Source: Armatimonadota bacterium
GTDB taxonomy: Bacteria > Armatimonadota > Hebobacteria > CAIYQO01
DNA: 64,000 nt
Direction of reading: 5' to 3'
Assembly: GCA_029553475.1 (NCBI GenBank)
Contig: JAKPKV010000173.1
Coordinates: 1 to 64,000 of the forward strand
Position 1 is the stretch's first letter; each line of letters starts with the position of its first letter. Both the position numbers and the translations under genes were made by a program. This document shows positions 55,216-64,000 of the stretch, piece by piece. A model generated the notes under the pieces. That model ran no database searches. It was not told the DNA's origin and saw nothing but the letters and a program-made list of their open reading frames with translations.

Positions 55216-56730
55216 CTATTCCTCACCCGCGGGGACCGCGACAGGCCGGTTTGCCGTGCGCTTGAGCACCAGCGACAGCAACTGCCGGAATTCCGCGAGA
55301 CTAAGTTTCCCGAAAAACCAGAACGCAATCAGCGCAAGGCCCGCGAGGCCGGCGGAATGCGCCAGCGGCGATGGGCCGAGCAGGATGCGGATGCCCACTA
55401 AGACAATGGTGACCCCGACCGCCGCCCAGTAGATGGGGGGAATGCCAAACCCGCGGCGGACAAACAGGGTGATGAAGGTGAGCGTGCTGATCTGCGCGAG
55501 AATCGCTCCTCCGATCTTGCTGCCGACGATGCCATAGATGCCGAACGGGGCGATGAGCAAGAAGGTGCCGACCAATTGGATGGTGATCTGAAGGGAACTG
55601 ATGCTCAACCGGTAGGCATTCTTCTCCAGGCTCGTCAGAATCGCCCAGTTCGGTGTCGCCAGACAGCGGATCACCGAGCTCGCGGAGAACAGACAGAGCA
55701 GGGCAGAGTAATCAGCGTACCCGGGGCCGAAGAGCGCGAGAATATGGTGCGAGAAGGCCACCATGAAGATCGCGAGGATGGTGAAGAGGATGGTGAACAG
55801 GCGCTGCAGGTTCGCATACATGGACAGCAGCGCGTGATGCTCGCCGCTCGCCAGCAACGTTGAAAAAATCGGTACCAGTGAGGGGCTGATGATCTCCGGG
55901 GCGAAGGTGACGATGTGCTGCAGGCTCAGCACCGCCTGATACGCGCCGAGACCGGCTAGATCGGCGATCTTTAAGACGAAGATGCGGTCGACTTGGCCAT
56001 AGACAAACGTGAAAATTGTGGCGAGCTGCGTGGTGAGCATGAACGACCAGAACCCCGGCGGGAGATGCCAGCCCGGCGTCAGGGAGAAGCGCCCCTCACG
56101 GCGGATATTGCGCAGGCAGAAGATGCTGCCGAGGATATAGGCCAGGCTGAAAGCGCCGACGAGAATCTCCAGCGTGTGGGTGCGGAGGAAGTCGCGGGCG
56201 AACACGAAGCAGACCAGCACCACCGGCAGCGGCACCAGAAACTGGGCCATGCGCGCGACGGCCGCGCCCTTCAGGTCAATGAGCCCGGAGGTCACTCCTT
56301 GCAACACTTCATAATGAATCAGCAGGAGCGCAAAGAGCGTCAGCGCCAGCGCCAGCGGCAGGGTCATCTCGCGCTCGAAGAGCAGGCGGCTGACGGCTGG
56401 AAAGCAGAGGGCGGCCGCCAGGCAGAGGAGGAACGCCGTCAGCAGCATCACGAGATAGGTGCTGATGAATTTGCCGCGCTCGGTGGCATCCAGGAGCTTC
56501 GCCGTGAAATGCCGAATGACGGTCGTGCCTCCGAGGAAGACGAACGTCATGATGATGCTGACCCAGATCTGCGTCAGCGCGTAGACGCCCAGCGTCTCTT
56601 TCCCGGTGCGCGCGAGCAGGAACGTCGTCAGGTAAATCGCCGGCACGCTGATGACATTCGTGCTGAAGAGCCACTTGTAGCCGCTGAGACTGCGTTGCTT
56701 GACTTCGGCGGTGGTAAGCGTCTGTGTCAT
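55216..56730 (-). CDS. Wzx-type polysaccharide flippase (MOP superfamily)
   Basis: A 504-aa membrane protein with about fourteen predicted helices. SGYKWLFSTNVISVPAIYLTTFLLAR, the MATE-like YQAVLSLQHIVTFAPEIISPSLVPIFSTLLA and ILALFGPGYADYSALLCLFS are typical of Wzx/PST exporters. It moves the undecaprenyl-linked repeat unit across the inner membrane. The start at 56730 overlaps the previous stop (ATGA). Confidence 0.93.
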   Translation of the reverse strand: MTQTLTTAEVKQRSLSGYKWLFSTNVISVPAIYLTTFLLARTGKETLGVYALTQIWVSIIMTFVFLGGTTVIRHFTAKLLDATERGKFISTYLVMLLTAFLLCLAAALCFPAVSRLLFEREMTLPLALALTLFALLLIHYEVLQGVTSGLIDLKGAAVARMAQFLVPLPVVLVCFVFARDFLRTHTLEILVGAFSLAYILGSIFCLRNIRREGRFSLTPGWHLPPGFWSFMLTTQLATIFTFVYGQVDRIFVLKIADLAGLGAYQAVLSLQHIVTFAPEIISPSLVPIFSTLLASGEHHALLSMYANLQRLFTILFTILAIFMVAFSHHILALFGPGYADYSALLCLFSASSVIRCLATPNWAILTSLEKNAYRLSISSLQITIQLVGTFLLIAPFGIYGIVGSKIGGAILAQISTLTFITLFVRRGFGIPPIYWAAVGVTIVLVGIRILLGPSPLAHSAGLAGLALIAFWFFGKLSLAEFRQLLSLVLKRTANRPVAVPAGEE

Positions 56731-58136
56731 GCCTGAGTCCCGCCTCGCCCGCGCCGGAGCACCCGCCGTGCGACCTGCGAGAGCGCGTAGCGCGGATAGC
56801 AGGCGAGCGCGGCCCGGCGCGCCCGCTTGCGCATCCAGTAGCACCCCGCGCTGGGGAAAGGAGCCCAGGAGGCGATGAGCACGCTGGCGGGCGTTTCCAC
56901 GTAGAGAAAGCGCGAGGTGGCGACGCGCACCGGCTGCACGGACGGCACGCTGGCGACCGCCCGCGGCTCGGGAACGCGCCGGGTAAGATATTCGAACAGC
57001 TGGGCGTTCCAGTTGACGCCGGCGACGACGTCTTCCCACACAACGCCCTGTCCGCCTCGCCCCCCCGTGCGATTCTTGCCGATGAAGCTGGGGAAGGCGC
57101 CGTTCGCGTACTGCTGCGCGAGGAGTGCCGTCAGGGTGTCGTCAGCGAGGGCGTCGGGCCCGGCCAGCTCCGCCGCCTCCAGCAGGCCGAGCAGCGTCAT
57201 GCCGGCGCCGGCCACGAACTGCGGATACGGCTGGATCGCGCCCCCGCGCGTGGTGTGATAAAAGAGCCGGGTCTCCGGATCGCGCATCCGCAGCAGGAAC
57301 GCCGCCGTGTCGCGGATGACGGTCGCGGCCTCCGGGTCGCCCGTGTCGCGGTAGAGGGCCACCAGGCCGCGCAACGCCAGGCCGGCGTAAAGGGTGACGC
57401 AGTTCTCCGGCTGCTGCTGGGTGGGGGTGAACTGGTACGGCAGGCCGCCCGGCGGCATGGGCTGGCCGCCTGCCGGCGCCGGCAGGCGGGCAAAGACGTC
57501 GCGGGTGTGGCGGCATTTCGCCAGCAGCCAGTCGCCGATGCGCCGCGCACGGGCGCGGTAGGCGGCGGTGCCGGTGCGATCGGCGAGGGCCAGCAGGCAC
57601 TCGAGGGCCATCGTGTTGAAGTTGAGGACGAAGCGATGCTCGTGAGGGCTGATGAAGTCCGTCTCGCTGAAGCGGAAGGCCCCCTCGTCCTCCACCCAGA
57701 GCCGGGGCAGCCAGTAGCGTTCCACGTTTTCCTGCGCGACCTGGCGGTAGTGCCGCTGGCGCGCGGCGTCCACCAGGTCGGACGCCGCCAGCAGCGCGCA
57801 ATTGGCGAGGGCACAGTGCACCAGCGAGCAGAACCGGTCGTCCTCATGTCCGGCAAAGCGGAACTGCCCGCTGGCGGGCTCGAACCGGCTCGCCTGCACA
57901 TCCGCGGCCTGCCGCATCGCCTCCAGCCACCGCGCCTCGCCGCTGGCGCGCGCGAGATTGGCATAGCCGCGGATGATCGCCGCCTGGGTCCAGGCCGTAT
58001 CGTGGATGGCAGACATCCGCTTTGTCTCGACGCGGTGGATCACGTACCCGTGGTACGCCCCCGCGCCGGTGCGCCAGGTATCGAGCCAGCCGATGAGGCG
58101 GCCCAGTGCGGATGTCAGGGTGTCGCGGGTGCTCAT
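56727..58136 (-). CDS. Alpha/alpha-toroid protein in polysaccharide locus
   Basis: A 469-aa protein with no signal peptide. Repeated helical hairpins (ALANCALLAASDLVDAARQ, FNTMALECLLALADRTG, LYAGLALRGLVALYRDTG, GAGMTLLGLLEAAEL) indicate an alpha6/alpha6 barrel as in GH88/GH105, epimerase-like and lyase proteins. The fold can host a hydrolase, epimerase or lyase, and I do not see a clear catalytic set. It overlaps both neighbours by 4 nt. A role in trimming or editing a lipid-linked oligosaccharide is an inference. Confidence 0.8.
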   Translation of the reverse strand: MSTRDTLTSALGRLIGWLDTWRTGAGAYHGYVIHRVETKRMSAIHDTAWTQAAIIRGYANLARASGEARWLEAMRQAADVQASRFEPASGQFRFAGHEDDRFCSLVHCALANCALLAASDLVDAARQRHYRQVAQENVERYWLPRLWVEDEGAFRFSETDFISPHEHRFVLNFNTMALECLLALADRTGTAAYRARARRIGDWLLAKCRHTRDVFARLPAPAGGQPMPPGGLPYQFTPTQQQPENCVTLYAGLALRGLVALYRDTGDPEAATVIRDTAAFLLRMRDPETRLFYHTTRGGAIQPYPQFVAGAGMTLLGLLEAAELAGPDALADDTLTALLAQQYANGAFPSFIGKNRTGGRGGQGVVWEDVVAGVNWNAQLFEYLTRRVPEPRAVASVPSVQPVRVATSRFLYVETPASVLIASWAPFPSAGCYWMRKRARRAALACYPRYALSQVARRVLRRGRGGTQA

Positions 58137-59140
58137 ACTGCGTGCCTGTCCCGGTATGCCGACGCCACCGCCGTCACCACCTCCATCACCGTCGCCGCCT
58201 CCTCCCCGCCGACGGCCGGCGTCCCGCCCTCGGTGAGGCAGGCCGCAAATGCCAGGAATTGCGCCACGTCGCCGCGCGGGCCGGTCACCGGCAACTTCTG
58301 GCAGCGGCGCGCATCGCGGCCCCACAGCGTGCGGAAGTCATCGGTCCACAGCATGCCCCCGGTACACGTCACGCAGAAGTGACTGCGGGCCGGCGCGGTG
58401 AAGCTGCTTGCGATGACGCCCAGCACGTCGCCGGGGAAGGCGAGGGTGGCATGCCCCCATTCCGGACCCTCCGCGGTGTACGGGATATTCCGCCGCCAGG
58501 TATCCACCACTGCCGGCGCGCCGAAGAGCGCGACCATCGCGTCGATCATGTGCAGGCCAAGCTGCTCCATCGAGCCCCCCGGGCAGGCGGCCGGATCGGC
58601 TCGCCACCCCTGCGGCGGGCGGCGCAGGGTGCGGATGCCATAGACTGAGAGCGGGACGCCCCACTGGCCGGACGCCAATTGCGCCGCCAGCGCGCACAGG
58701 GCCGGCTCACGGCGGACCTGGTGCCCCACCTGCAGGATCACCCCCTGCACGCGGCAGAGCGCGGCCAGCTCGCGGCACAGGGCAGGGGTGGAGGCCAGCG
58801 GCTTCTCCACGAACACGTGCTTGCCGGCGCGCGCCGCCTGCTCGACCATCTCCGCGTGCAGCGGATTGGGCACCGTCAGCACGACGGCCTGCACGCGCGC
58901 GTCCGCGAGGACCGCGGCGTAACTGGCGTAGGCCTGCACGCCGTAGCGCGCCGCAAACTGCGCGGCGGCGGGAGCGGAAATATCATAGGCGCCATGCAGC
59001 CGAAACCGGCGGCTACGCAGCAGGGCGCGCGCATTGGCAGCGCCCCAGCCCCCAATCCCTACCAGGGCCACGCCCGGACCGTCATGGTCGGCCTTGAGCA
59101 GACAGCGGCGTTCCAGCGCGGCGGCCAGTTTACCGAGCAT
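58133..59140 (-). CDS. Gfo/Idh/MocA-family sugar oxidoreductase
   Basis: A 335-aa NAD-dependent enzyme. The Rossmann loop VALVGIGGWGAANARALL, the canonical KHVFVEKPLAS with the catalytic Lys, and GGSMEQLGLHMIDAMVALFGAP with the conserved His are seen. With a UDP-sugar 6-dehydrogenase and a DegT aminotransferase in the same locus it may oxidise C3 of a uronic-acid nucleotide, as WbpB/WlbA do. The ATG at 59140 begins MLGKLAAAL and overlaps the epimerase stop by 11 nt. Confidence 0.9.
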   Translation of the reverse strand: MLGKLAAALERRCLLKADHDGPGVALVGIGGWGAANARALLRSRRFRLHGAYDISAPAAAQFAARYGVQAYASYAAVLADARVQAVVLTVPNPLHAEMVEQAARAGKHVFVEKPLASTPALCRELAALCRVQGVILQVGHQVRREPALCALAAQLASGQWGVPLSVYGIRTLRRPPQGWRADPAACPGGSMEQLGLHMIDAMVALFGAPAVVDTWRRNIPYTAEGPEWGHATLAFPGDVLGVIASSFTAPARSHFCVTCTGGMLWTDDFRTLWGRDARRCQKLPVTGPRGDVAQFLAFAACLTEGGTPAVGGEEAATVMEVVTAVASAYRDRHAV

Positions 59141-60080
59141 GCGCGACCTCCTGTTCGGCCGCGGCGGCGCGCGTCCATCCTTCGACATACCCGCAGGCGG
59201 GCTGCCACCCGGTCGCCTGCCGCAGCGCCGTCGTGCTGTAGGTGTTCTGCCGGCAGTGGTGGGCGAGTTCGGCCGCCAGCAGCGCCGGGTCGGGCCAGCG
59301 CCGCTGGCGCAGTCGTCGCAGCGCCCACAGCACGCGGTAGCCGGCGGGGCCGATGCGCCGGGGCAGCGCGGGGATCAACCCCAGCGCGAGCTTGAGCGCC
59401 AGCAACTCATCCAGACGCGGCTGCTCCGCATCGACCACCTGAAACGTGCCGGCGAGCGTAGGATGGTCACCCATTCGCCAAAGGGCGTCGCACACGCTGT
59501 CCAGGTGAACGAGCGGCACGCGCTGCGCCGGGTCCACCAGCAGGCCGCGCTGGCGCGGCCGGGATTGCGGCGCGCGCCCGCCATAGATGAGCCCGGGGCG
59601 CAGGATGAGCAGGCGCAGCGGCAGGCCGGCCGCCTGTCGGACCAGGGCCTGCTCGGCCGCCAGCTTGCTGCGGCCGTACAGTTCGCCGGGCAGAAGCTGC
59701 GGGGGGGTCTGTTCATCCAGCACGGCGGGGGCGGGACGGTTCGCGTACCCCAGCGCGGCGATGCTGCTGATCTGCACGAAGACCGCGGCGCGCGCGGCCG
59801 CCTGGGCGAACAGTTCGATGGTCCAACTGACATTCACGCGCTCGAACGCCTCCCAGGCCGTCCCATGCGTCAGCGCCGCGCAGTGGACGACGATATCGCC
59901 CCCGGCAATCTGCGCCGGCAGCGCGGCATAGTCCATGACCGGGATGCCGTGGGCGGCGAGGGTGGGGGCCGTGCGCTGCGCGCGCATGATGCCGAACACC
60001 GCCTCGCCGCGCGCGGCGAGCGCCAGGCAGAACGCGGTGCCCAGATATCCGTTGCAGCCGGTGATGAGCCAGCGTCTCAT
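59130..60080 (-). CDS. NAD-dependent epimerase/dehydratase (extended SDR)
   Basis: A 316-aa SDR enzyme acting on a nucleotide sugar or lipid-linked sugar. The NAD loop is ITGCNGYLGTAFCLAL; the active site has QISSIAALGY and YGRSKLAAE (YX3K). VVHCAALTH is the second NAD motif. It resembles WcaG-type and 3-beta-HSD-type reductases. The start at 60080 is an ATGA overlap with the GT4 gene. Confidence 0.92.
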   Translation of the reverse strand: MRRWLITGCNGYLGTAFCLALAARGEAVFGIMRAQRTAPTLAAHGIPVMDYAALPAQIAGGDIVVHCAALTHGTAWEAFERVNVSWTIELFAQAAARAAVFVQISSIAALGYANRPAPAVLDEQTPPQLLPGELYGRSKLAAEQALVRQAAGLPLRLLILRPGLIYGGRAPQSRPRQRGLLVDPAQRVPLVHLDSVCDALWRMGDHPTLAGTFQVVDAEQPRLDELLALKLALGLIPALPRRIGPAGYRVLWALRRLRQRRWPDPALLAAELAHHCRQNTYSTTALRQATGWQPACGYVEGWTRAAAAEQEVAHAR

Positions 60081-61309
60081 GGCACCACCTTTGCAGCACT
60101 GGCGGCGGTGACCGCCAGCAGTGTCTCGACGAATGCCCGCCATGAGAAGCGCGCGCGCACATCCGCGACGGCGCGGGCCGCCATCGCCGCGTAGTCGCCG
60201 GCCGCCATGGCCATGAGGGTGTCGATCGCGCCAGCCAGCGCCTCCGGGGTCACCGTGTCGACCACCAGTCCCGTCTCGCCGTGGCGGACAATTTCCTGGG
60301 TGGCGGTGAGCACGCGCCGGTCGTCGGCCGCAAACCCGATGACCGGCGTGCCGCAGGCCAGCGACTCCAGGTAGACCTGCCCGAATGACTCATGCGTGGT
60401 GGGCAGCACGGTGGCGCGAGCCATCGCGTAAAAGCCGGGCAACACTTCGTGCTGCCGGCCGACAAAGCGCACCCGTTTCTGCATCCCCAGCGCGGTGGCC
60501 TGGCGCGTCAGCCGCGCGCGCTCCTTGCCATCGCCAACGAGGACCAGTCGGGTGTCCGGGGTCAGCCGCAGCGCCTGCAGCAGCAGGGGCACGTTTTTCG
60601 CGACGGATAGGCGTCCCACATACAGCACCCAGGGCTCGTCCGCGGTGAGGCCGTACTGCGCGGTGATCTGCGGCGCCAGCGCCTGCCCGTGCGCGGGGGA
60701 AAAGATGTCGCTGTCCACGCCCGGGGGGATGACGCGCACGCGCTCGGCGACCGCTCCGAAGGCCCGGCGCAGTTGCCGCTGCATCAGCGCGCTGAAGACG
60801 ATCGGCGTGCAGTGCCGCAGCACGGCACGCTCCATCGCCGCTTCCGCGTGGAGCATGAACAGCCCGGTGAGCCACAGGAACGCCCGACGCAGCGGGGGGT
60901 TGCCCGTGGTATTGAAGTAGAGCCCGTGGCAGTTCATGTGGACGACGGTCGGCAGGATGGCGGCGACGGGTCCGGGAAAACTGCTCTGCGCGATGCCGAG
61001 CGCCATGGAAGCCGAGCGCGCCCACACCGCATCGGCCGGAAAGCGCGCCCGCACCTGGGCGATGCCCTGGCGGGCCGCCAGAATGCGCAACTGCTGGCCC
61101 CGCGGCCCCCAGCGGGCGCGCTGCAGCGGCGTGCGGAGGATGGGAATCCCCTGGTACGCCGTCTCGGCAGGGTCAGCGGGGCTGGTCTGCAGGCAGAAGA
61201 TCGCCACCTCGTGCCCGAGCCGCTGCAGCTCGTGGCCGAGGTAGAGCAGCGAGTTTTCCACGCCGCCGATATGTGGATATGCGGTTGTGTTCGCCAATAA
61301 AATGCGCAT
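60077..61309 (-). CDS. GT4 family glycosyltransferase
   Basis: A 410-aa GT-B glycosyltransferase. MRILLANTTAYPHIGGVENSLLYLG is a typical GT4 start with the glycine-rich loop; PWVLYVGRLSVAKNVPLLLQAL and TTHESFGQVYLESLACGTPVIGF form the donor site. It has no good ribosome-binding site and may be coupled to the dehydrogenase 36 nt upstream. Confidence 0.94.
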   Translation of the reverse strand: MRILLANTTAYPHIGGVENSLLYLGHELQRLGHEVAIFCLQTSPADPAETAYQGIPILRTPLQRARWGPRGQQLRILAARQGIAQVRARFPADAVWARSASMALGIAQSSFPGPVAAILPTVVHMNCHGLYFNTTGNPPLRRAFLWLTGLFMLHAEAAMERAVLRHCTPIVFSALMQRQLRRAFGAVAERVRVIPPGVDSDIFSPAHGQALAPQITAQYGLTADEPWVLYVGRLSVAKNVPLLLQALRLTPDTRLVLVGDGKERARLTRQATALGMQKRVRFVGRQHEVLPGFYAMARATVLPTTHESFGQVYLESLACGTPVIGFAADDRRVLTATQEIVRHGETGLVVDTVTPEALAGAIDTLMAMAAGDYAAMAARAVADVRARFSWRAFVETLLAVTAASAAKVVP

Positions 61310-61345
61310 CGGTCTGCCTGTGGTCTCACGCCGCGGCGCGGGGCG

Positions 61346-62644
61346 CTACAGGCTCCAGTACTGGAGCCGCGCCGGCACCGCCGCCGGGTCGAGCATCGCC
61401 TTCACATCCACCAGCACGCCGCGCCCGTTCAGCATGCGCCCCAGCGCCGCCGGCGTCAGCGTGTCCTGATACACCTGGTGCGGCACGGCGAGGATGAGGC
61501 CGTCGAGATCGTGCAGATCGTCCAGCCCGCACAGCGTGATGCCGTAGGCGTGCTGGGCTTCCGCCGGGTCGGCCAGCGGGTCGTGCACCAGCGGCTCGAT
61601 GCCGTACTGCCGCAGCTCCTCCACGATGTCGGGGATGCGGCTGTTGCGGATGTCCGGCACGTTCTCTTTGAACGTCAGGCCGAGGATGGCGACGCGGGCG
61701 CGCTTCACCGGCACGTCGTCGCGCACCAGCAGCTTCACCAGCTTGGCGGCGATGAAGCCGCCCATGCCGTCGTTGATGCGCCGCCCGGCGAGGATCACCT
61801 GCGGGTGATAGCCCAACTGCTCGGCCAGCGTGGTAAGGTAGTACGGGTCCACGCCGATGCAGTGCCCGCCCACCAGCCCGGGGGTGAAGGGCAGAAAATT
61901 CCACTTCGTGCGCGCGGCGGCCAGCACGTCGCGGGTGGCGATGCCCAGCCGGTCGAAGATGCACGCCAACTCGTTCATCAGCGCGATGTTCAGGTCGCGC
62001 TGGGTGTTTTCGATGACTTTGGCCGCCTCCGCCACCTTGATAGAGGGGGCGCGGTGCACGCCGGCGGTGATGATGGCGCCATAGGCGGCGGCCACCCGCT
62101 CCAGCGTGGCGGCGTCCTCGCCGGAGACCACTTTCGTAATGGCGGTGAGCGCGTGCTGCTTGTCGCCGGGGTTGATGCGCTCCGGCGAATAGCCCAGCGT
62201 GAAGTCCACCCCCTGCCGCAGGCCGGAGGCGCGGGCGATGATCGGCCCGCAGATCTCCTCGGTGACGCCGGGGTAGACGGTAGACTCGAACACCACCACA
62301 GCGCCCGGGCGGATCACCCGCCCCACCGTCTCGGCGGCGCGCACCAGCGGGGTGAGGTCCGGGCGCTTGGCGGCATCCACCGGGGTGGGCACCGCCACCA
62401 CGAAGAAGGTGGCGTCGCGCAGGTCATCGGGGTTCGCGGTCCAGGTGATGGCGCTGGCGCCCAGCTCTTCGGGGCCGCACTCCCCCGTCTGATCCTCCCC
62501 CCGCGCCAGCGCCGCGACGCGCGCGGGGTTGATGTCAAAGCCGATGGTGCCGGGGAACGTGGCCGCGAAGGCGACCGCGACGGGCAAGCCGACGTACCCG
62601 AGGCCGATGACGGCAATGCGTTCCGTGTGTTGAGGTTGCATCAT
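61346..62644 (-). CDS. Nucleotide-sugar 6-dehydrogenase (TviB/WbpO/WecC group)
   Basis: A 432-aa UDP-sugar dehydrogenase that oxidises C6 of a UDP-N-acetylhexosamine (or similar) to a uronic acid in two NAD steps. IAVIGLGYVGLPVAVAFA is the NAD loop; GYSPERINPGDKQH is characteristic of the TviB/WbpO branch (UDP-GlcNAc or UDP-GalNAc); GGHCIGVDPYYLT contains the catalytic Cys. ILGLTFKENVPDIRNSR is the C-terminal family motif. It gives the polymer its acidic sugar. Start at 62644 or 62641. Confidence 0.95.
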   Translation of the reverse strand: MMQPQHTERIAVIGLGYVGLPVAVAFAATFPGTIGFDINPARVAALARGEDQTGECGPEELGASAITWTANPDDLRDATFFVVAVPTPVDAAKRPDLTPLVRAAETVGRVIRPGAVVVFESTVYPGVTEEICGPIIARASGLRQGVDFTLGYSPERINPGDKQHALTAITKVVSGEDAATLERVAAAYGAIITAGVHRAPSIKVAEAAKVIENTQRDLNIALMNELACIFDRLGIATRDVLAAARTKWNFLPFTPGLVGGHCIGVDPYYLTTLAEQLGYHPQVILAGRRINDGMGGFIAAKLVKLLVRDDVPVKRARVAILGLTFKENVPDIRNSRIPDIVEELRQYGIEPLVHDPLADPAEAQHAYGITLCGLDDLHDLDGLILAVPHQVYQDTLTPAALGRMLNGRGVLVDVKAMLDPAAVPARLQYWSL

Positions 62645-62776
62645 GGTCGGTGTTCTTTCCTGTGACGAGAATCGATGTGATCGCTGTGGCCGTTCGTGCC
62701 GGCGGCCTGCACCCGCGTACCGGGCAAGCAGCCGCCTCGCGTGCTCTCGCGTGTGCCGCGGCCGCGGGGCTCGCGG

Positions 62777-64000
62777 TCACGGCACGGGGTCGGCCGGTTT
62801 GTCCTCCGCTTCAGGCGATGTGGGCATACCCAGCGCCTGCTGCCATTTGTAATACGGCACCGCCGCGACGGCCAGCGCGCCCAGCAGCGCCAGCACCAGT
62901 GCGGTGAACAGGAGCCGCCGCGGTTGCGGCACGTCCGGCACGCGCGCGGGTTCGACGACGACGAAAGCCGGGCCGCGGTCCTGTGCGGCGATCTGCGCGC
63001 GCTCCAGCTCCGCGCGCAGCAGCTTCACCCGCGCCACCTGGGTCTCCACTTCCAGGGTCAACTGCATGTACGTGCTTTTCATGCGCGGATAGCGGGCGAT
63101 TTGCGTGCTCACCGCCGCCAGCGCTTCGGTCAAACGTGCCAGCCGCGCGTTTTTCAGCGCGGCCTCGATGATCACCGCACTCACCGCCGGCGCGGAGCCG
63201 CTGTCCACCAGGGTGAGTTGGCGCGCGATTTCCGCGGAAAGCTGCCGCTTGGCCTCCTGCAGGTTCAGCGTGGCCTCGGTGTGTTCCGGACTCTCCGGCG
63301 TAAACTTTTCACTCAGCAGCGCCAGTTCCGACTCCAACTGTTCTACCCGCTGATAGCGCGCATTCAACGTGCTGCCCACGCCGGGGTCCACGCACGCTTT
63401 GATCAGGCGCTGGGCGTTCGCCGCCAACAGCGAGGCCTGCCGGGAGACCAGCGTGGATTCGATGCGCGTCCGCTCGACATCATCCTGGAGCGTCGTATAC
63501 TGCCGGGCCAGCGCGGACTGCTGATCCGTCAGCGACACCACGCCGTGCTGGCGCTCAAACTGCTGCAGCTGTTGCTGCGCCGCTGCCAGGCTCGTATTCG
63601 CGTCGGTCAACTGCTGCGTCAGGAAGCCAACGGACCGCTCGGCGGGGTCGATCCCCAGCGCTTTGGTGCGCTGCTCCAACTCGCGCACCAGCGCCACGGT
63701 GACCGCGTGCGCGACCGCCGGCGAGACATCCGTGAAGGTGATGCGGAGTTCACCGGAATCGCCGTCTTTCATCGTCAGCGCCTTCTGGAGCGCTTTGCGA
63801 ACGCTGGGGCGTTTGGTGGCCTGCCAGGCCGCGCTGCGCTCGCACTCCCACGCGACGGCATCCTGCACCGGCCAACTGCGCAGCAGGAGCATCGCCGTCT
63901 TCGGGGTGGCGCCGGGACGCGGCACCGTCAGCATGCCGCCCAGGAGCGACACGCTGCTCGGCGACTCGCCGCCGCCCCCCAGCCCTCCCAGGCGCAGCCT
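62777..64000 (-). CDS. Wzz/GumC-type chain-length determinant protein (partial, 5' end off window)
   Basis: The frame is open from the right window edge to a stop at 62777 (407 residues present). Features are the periplasmic ELRITFTDVSPAVAHAVTVALVRELEQR segment, long coiled coils (about 63100-63650 encode NTSLAAAQQQLQQFERQHG and ARYQRVEQLESELALL), and one C-terminal membrane helix (RLLFTALVLALLGALAVAAV) preceded by the VVEPARVPDVPQPRR proline-rich motif. The first membrane helix must lie beyond the window. It sets polymer length and is normally the first gene of such loci. No kinase domain follows the last helix. Confidence 0.93.
   Translation of the reverse strand, partial: RLRLGGLGGGGESPSSVSLLGGMLTVPRPGATPKTAMLLLRSWPVQDAVAWECERSAAWQATKRPSVRKALQKALTMKDGDSGELRITFTDVSPAVAHAVTVALVRELEQRTKALGIDPAERSVGFLTQQLTDANTSLAAAQQQLQQFERQHGVVSLTDQQSALARQYTTLQDDVERTRIESTLVSRQASLLAANAQRLIKACVDPGVGSTLNARYQRVEQLESELALLSEKFTPESPEHTEATLNLQEAKRQLSAEIARQLTLVDSGSAPAVSAVIIEAALKNARLARLTEALAAVSTQIARYPRMKSTYMQLTLEVETQVARVKLLRAELERAQIAAQDRGPAFVVVEPARVPDVPQPRRLLFTALVLALLGALAVAAVPYYKWQQALGMPTSPEAEDKPADPVP

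Overview
The window is a visibly GC-rich, densely coded bacterial chromosome segment of a diderm: it carries a probable outer-membrane beta-barrel protein ending in Phe, a lipobox lipoprotein and a Wzx/Wzy/Wzz-type polysaccharide locus. The mix of large secreted proteins of unknown function, a URO-D-like protein, Gfo/Idh/MocA oxidoreductases, double zinc-finger anti-sigma protein and many small palindromic intergenic repeats resembles Armatimonadota or similar soil/freshwater phyla. That placement is an inference from gene style; there is no rRNA in the window. I see no tRNA, CRISPR array, transposase, phage gene or origin.

Positions 1 to about 20 kb hold scattered single genes: a secreted protein running off the left edge, trpD, a processive-type GT2 glycosyltransferase, thiC behind its own promoter and a TPP riboswitch, a PHP phosphatase, an orphan secreted protein, an anti-sigma-like membrane protein followed by a large beta-barrel, a type II toxin-antitoxin pair with an odd toxin start, a GT2, a Gfo/Idh/MocA protein, a patatin and an azoreductase. 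About 20 to 27 kb is a protein-quality region: hsp20-lon under a strong sigma70-type promoter, a DUF1015 protein, a small zinc-ribbon membrane protein, a secreted M48 protease and a stand-alone lipoyl plus E3-binding-domain protein. From 27.1 to 34.6 kb lie two giant tandem secreted paralogues of unknown function; the second ends by a stop codon exactly where the first continues into an extra jelly-roll-like domain. Then come a URO-D-like protein, a small membrane protein, a DegT aminotransferase, a hemerythrin/RIC-like protein behind an FNR-type operator, and an Ig/FN3 lipoprotein.

From 40.3 kb to the right edge (64 kb) 20 consecutive minus-strand genes form a cell-surface polysaccharide locus. 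Read in transcription order it runs chain-length protein (partial), UDP-sugar 6-dehydrogenase, GT4, SDR epimerase, Gfo/Idh/MocA, alpha/alpha-barrel protein, Wzx flippase, F420-dehydrogenase-beta/FeS protein, GT4, Wzy/O-antigen-ligase-like polymerase, PaaK/CapK-like ligase, polysaccharide deacetylase, two GT4s, class I aminotransferase, D-2-hydroxyacid dehydrogenase, WbaP/PglC-type sugar transferase, GNAT, ATP-grasp ligase and DegT aminotransferase. Many junctions are 4-nt ATGA overlaps, implying translational coupling. The set can make an acidic amino-sugar polymer: uronic acid formation, amination, acylation, lipid-linked initiation, elongation, flipping and polymerisation.

A second layer is a zoo of intergenic inverted repeats: three copies of one REPIN/MITE-like family (19.7, 23.1, 37.5 kb), a 69-bp perfect inverted repeat at 10.5 to 10.8 kb, a hairpin family at 5.5 and 16.4 kb (the first sits between the TPP riboswitch and thiC), a paired element at 3.6 kb, and a 46-bp perfect palindrome at 40.1 kb.
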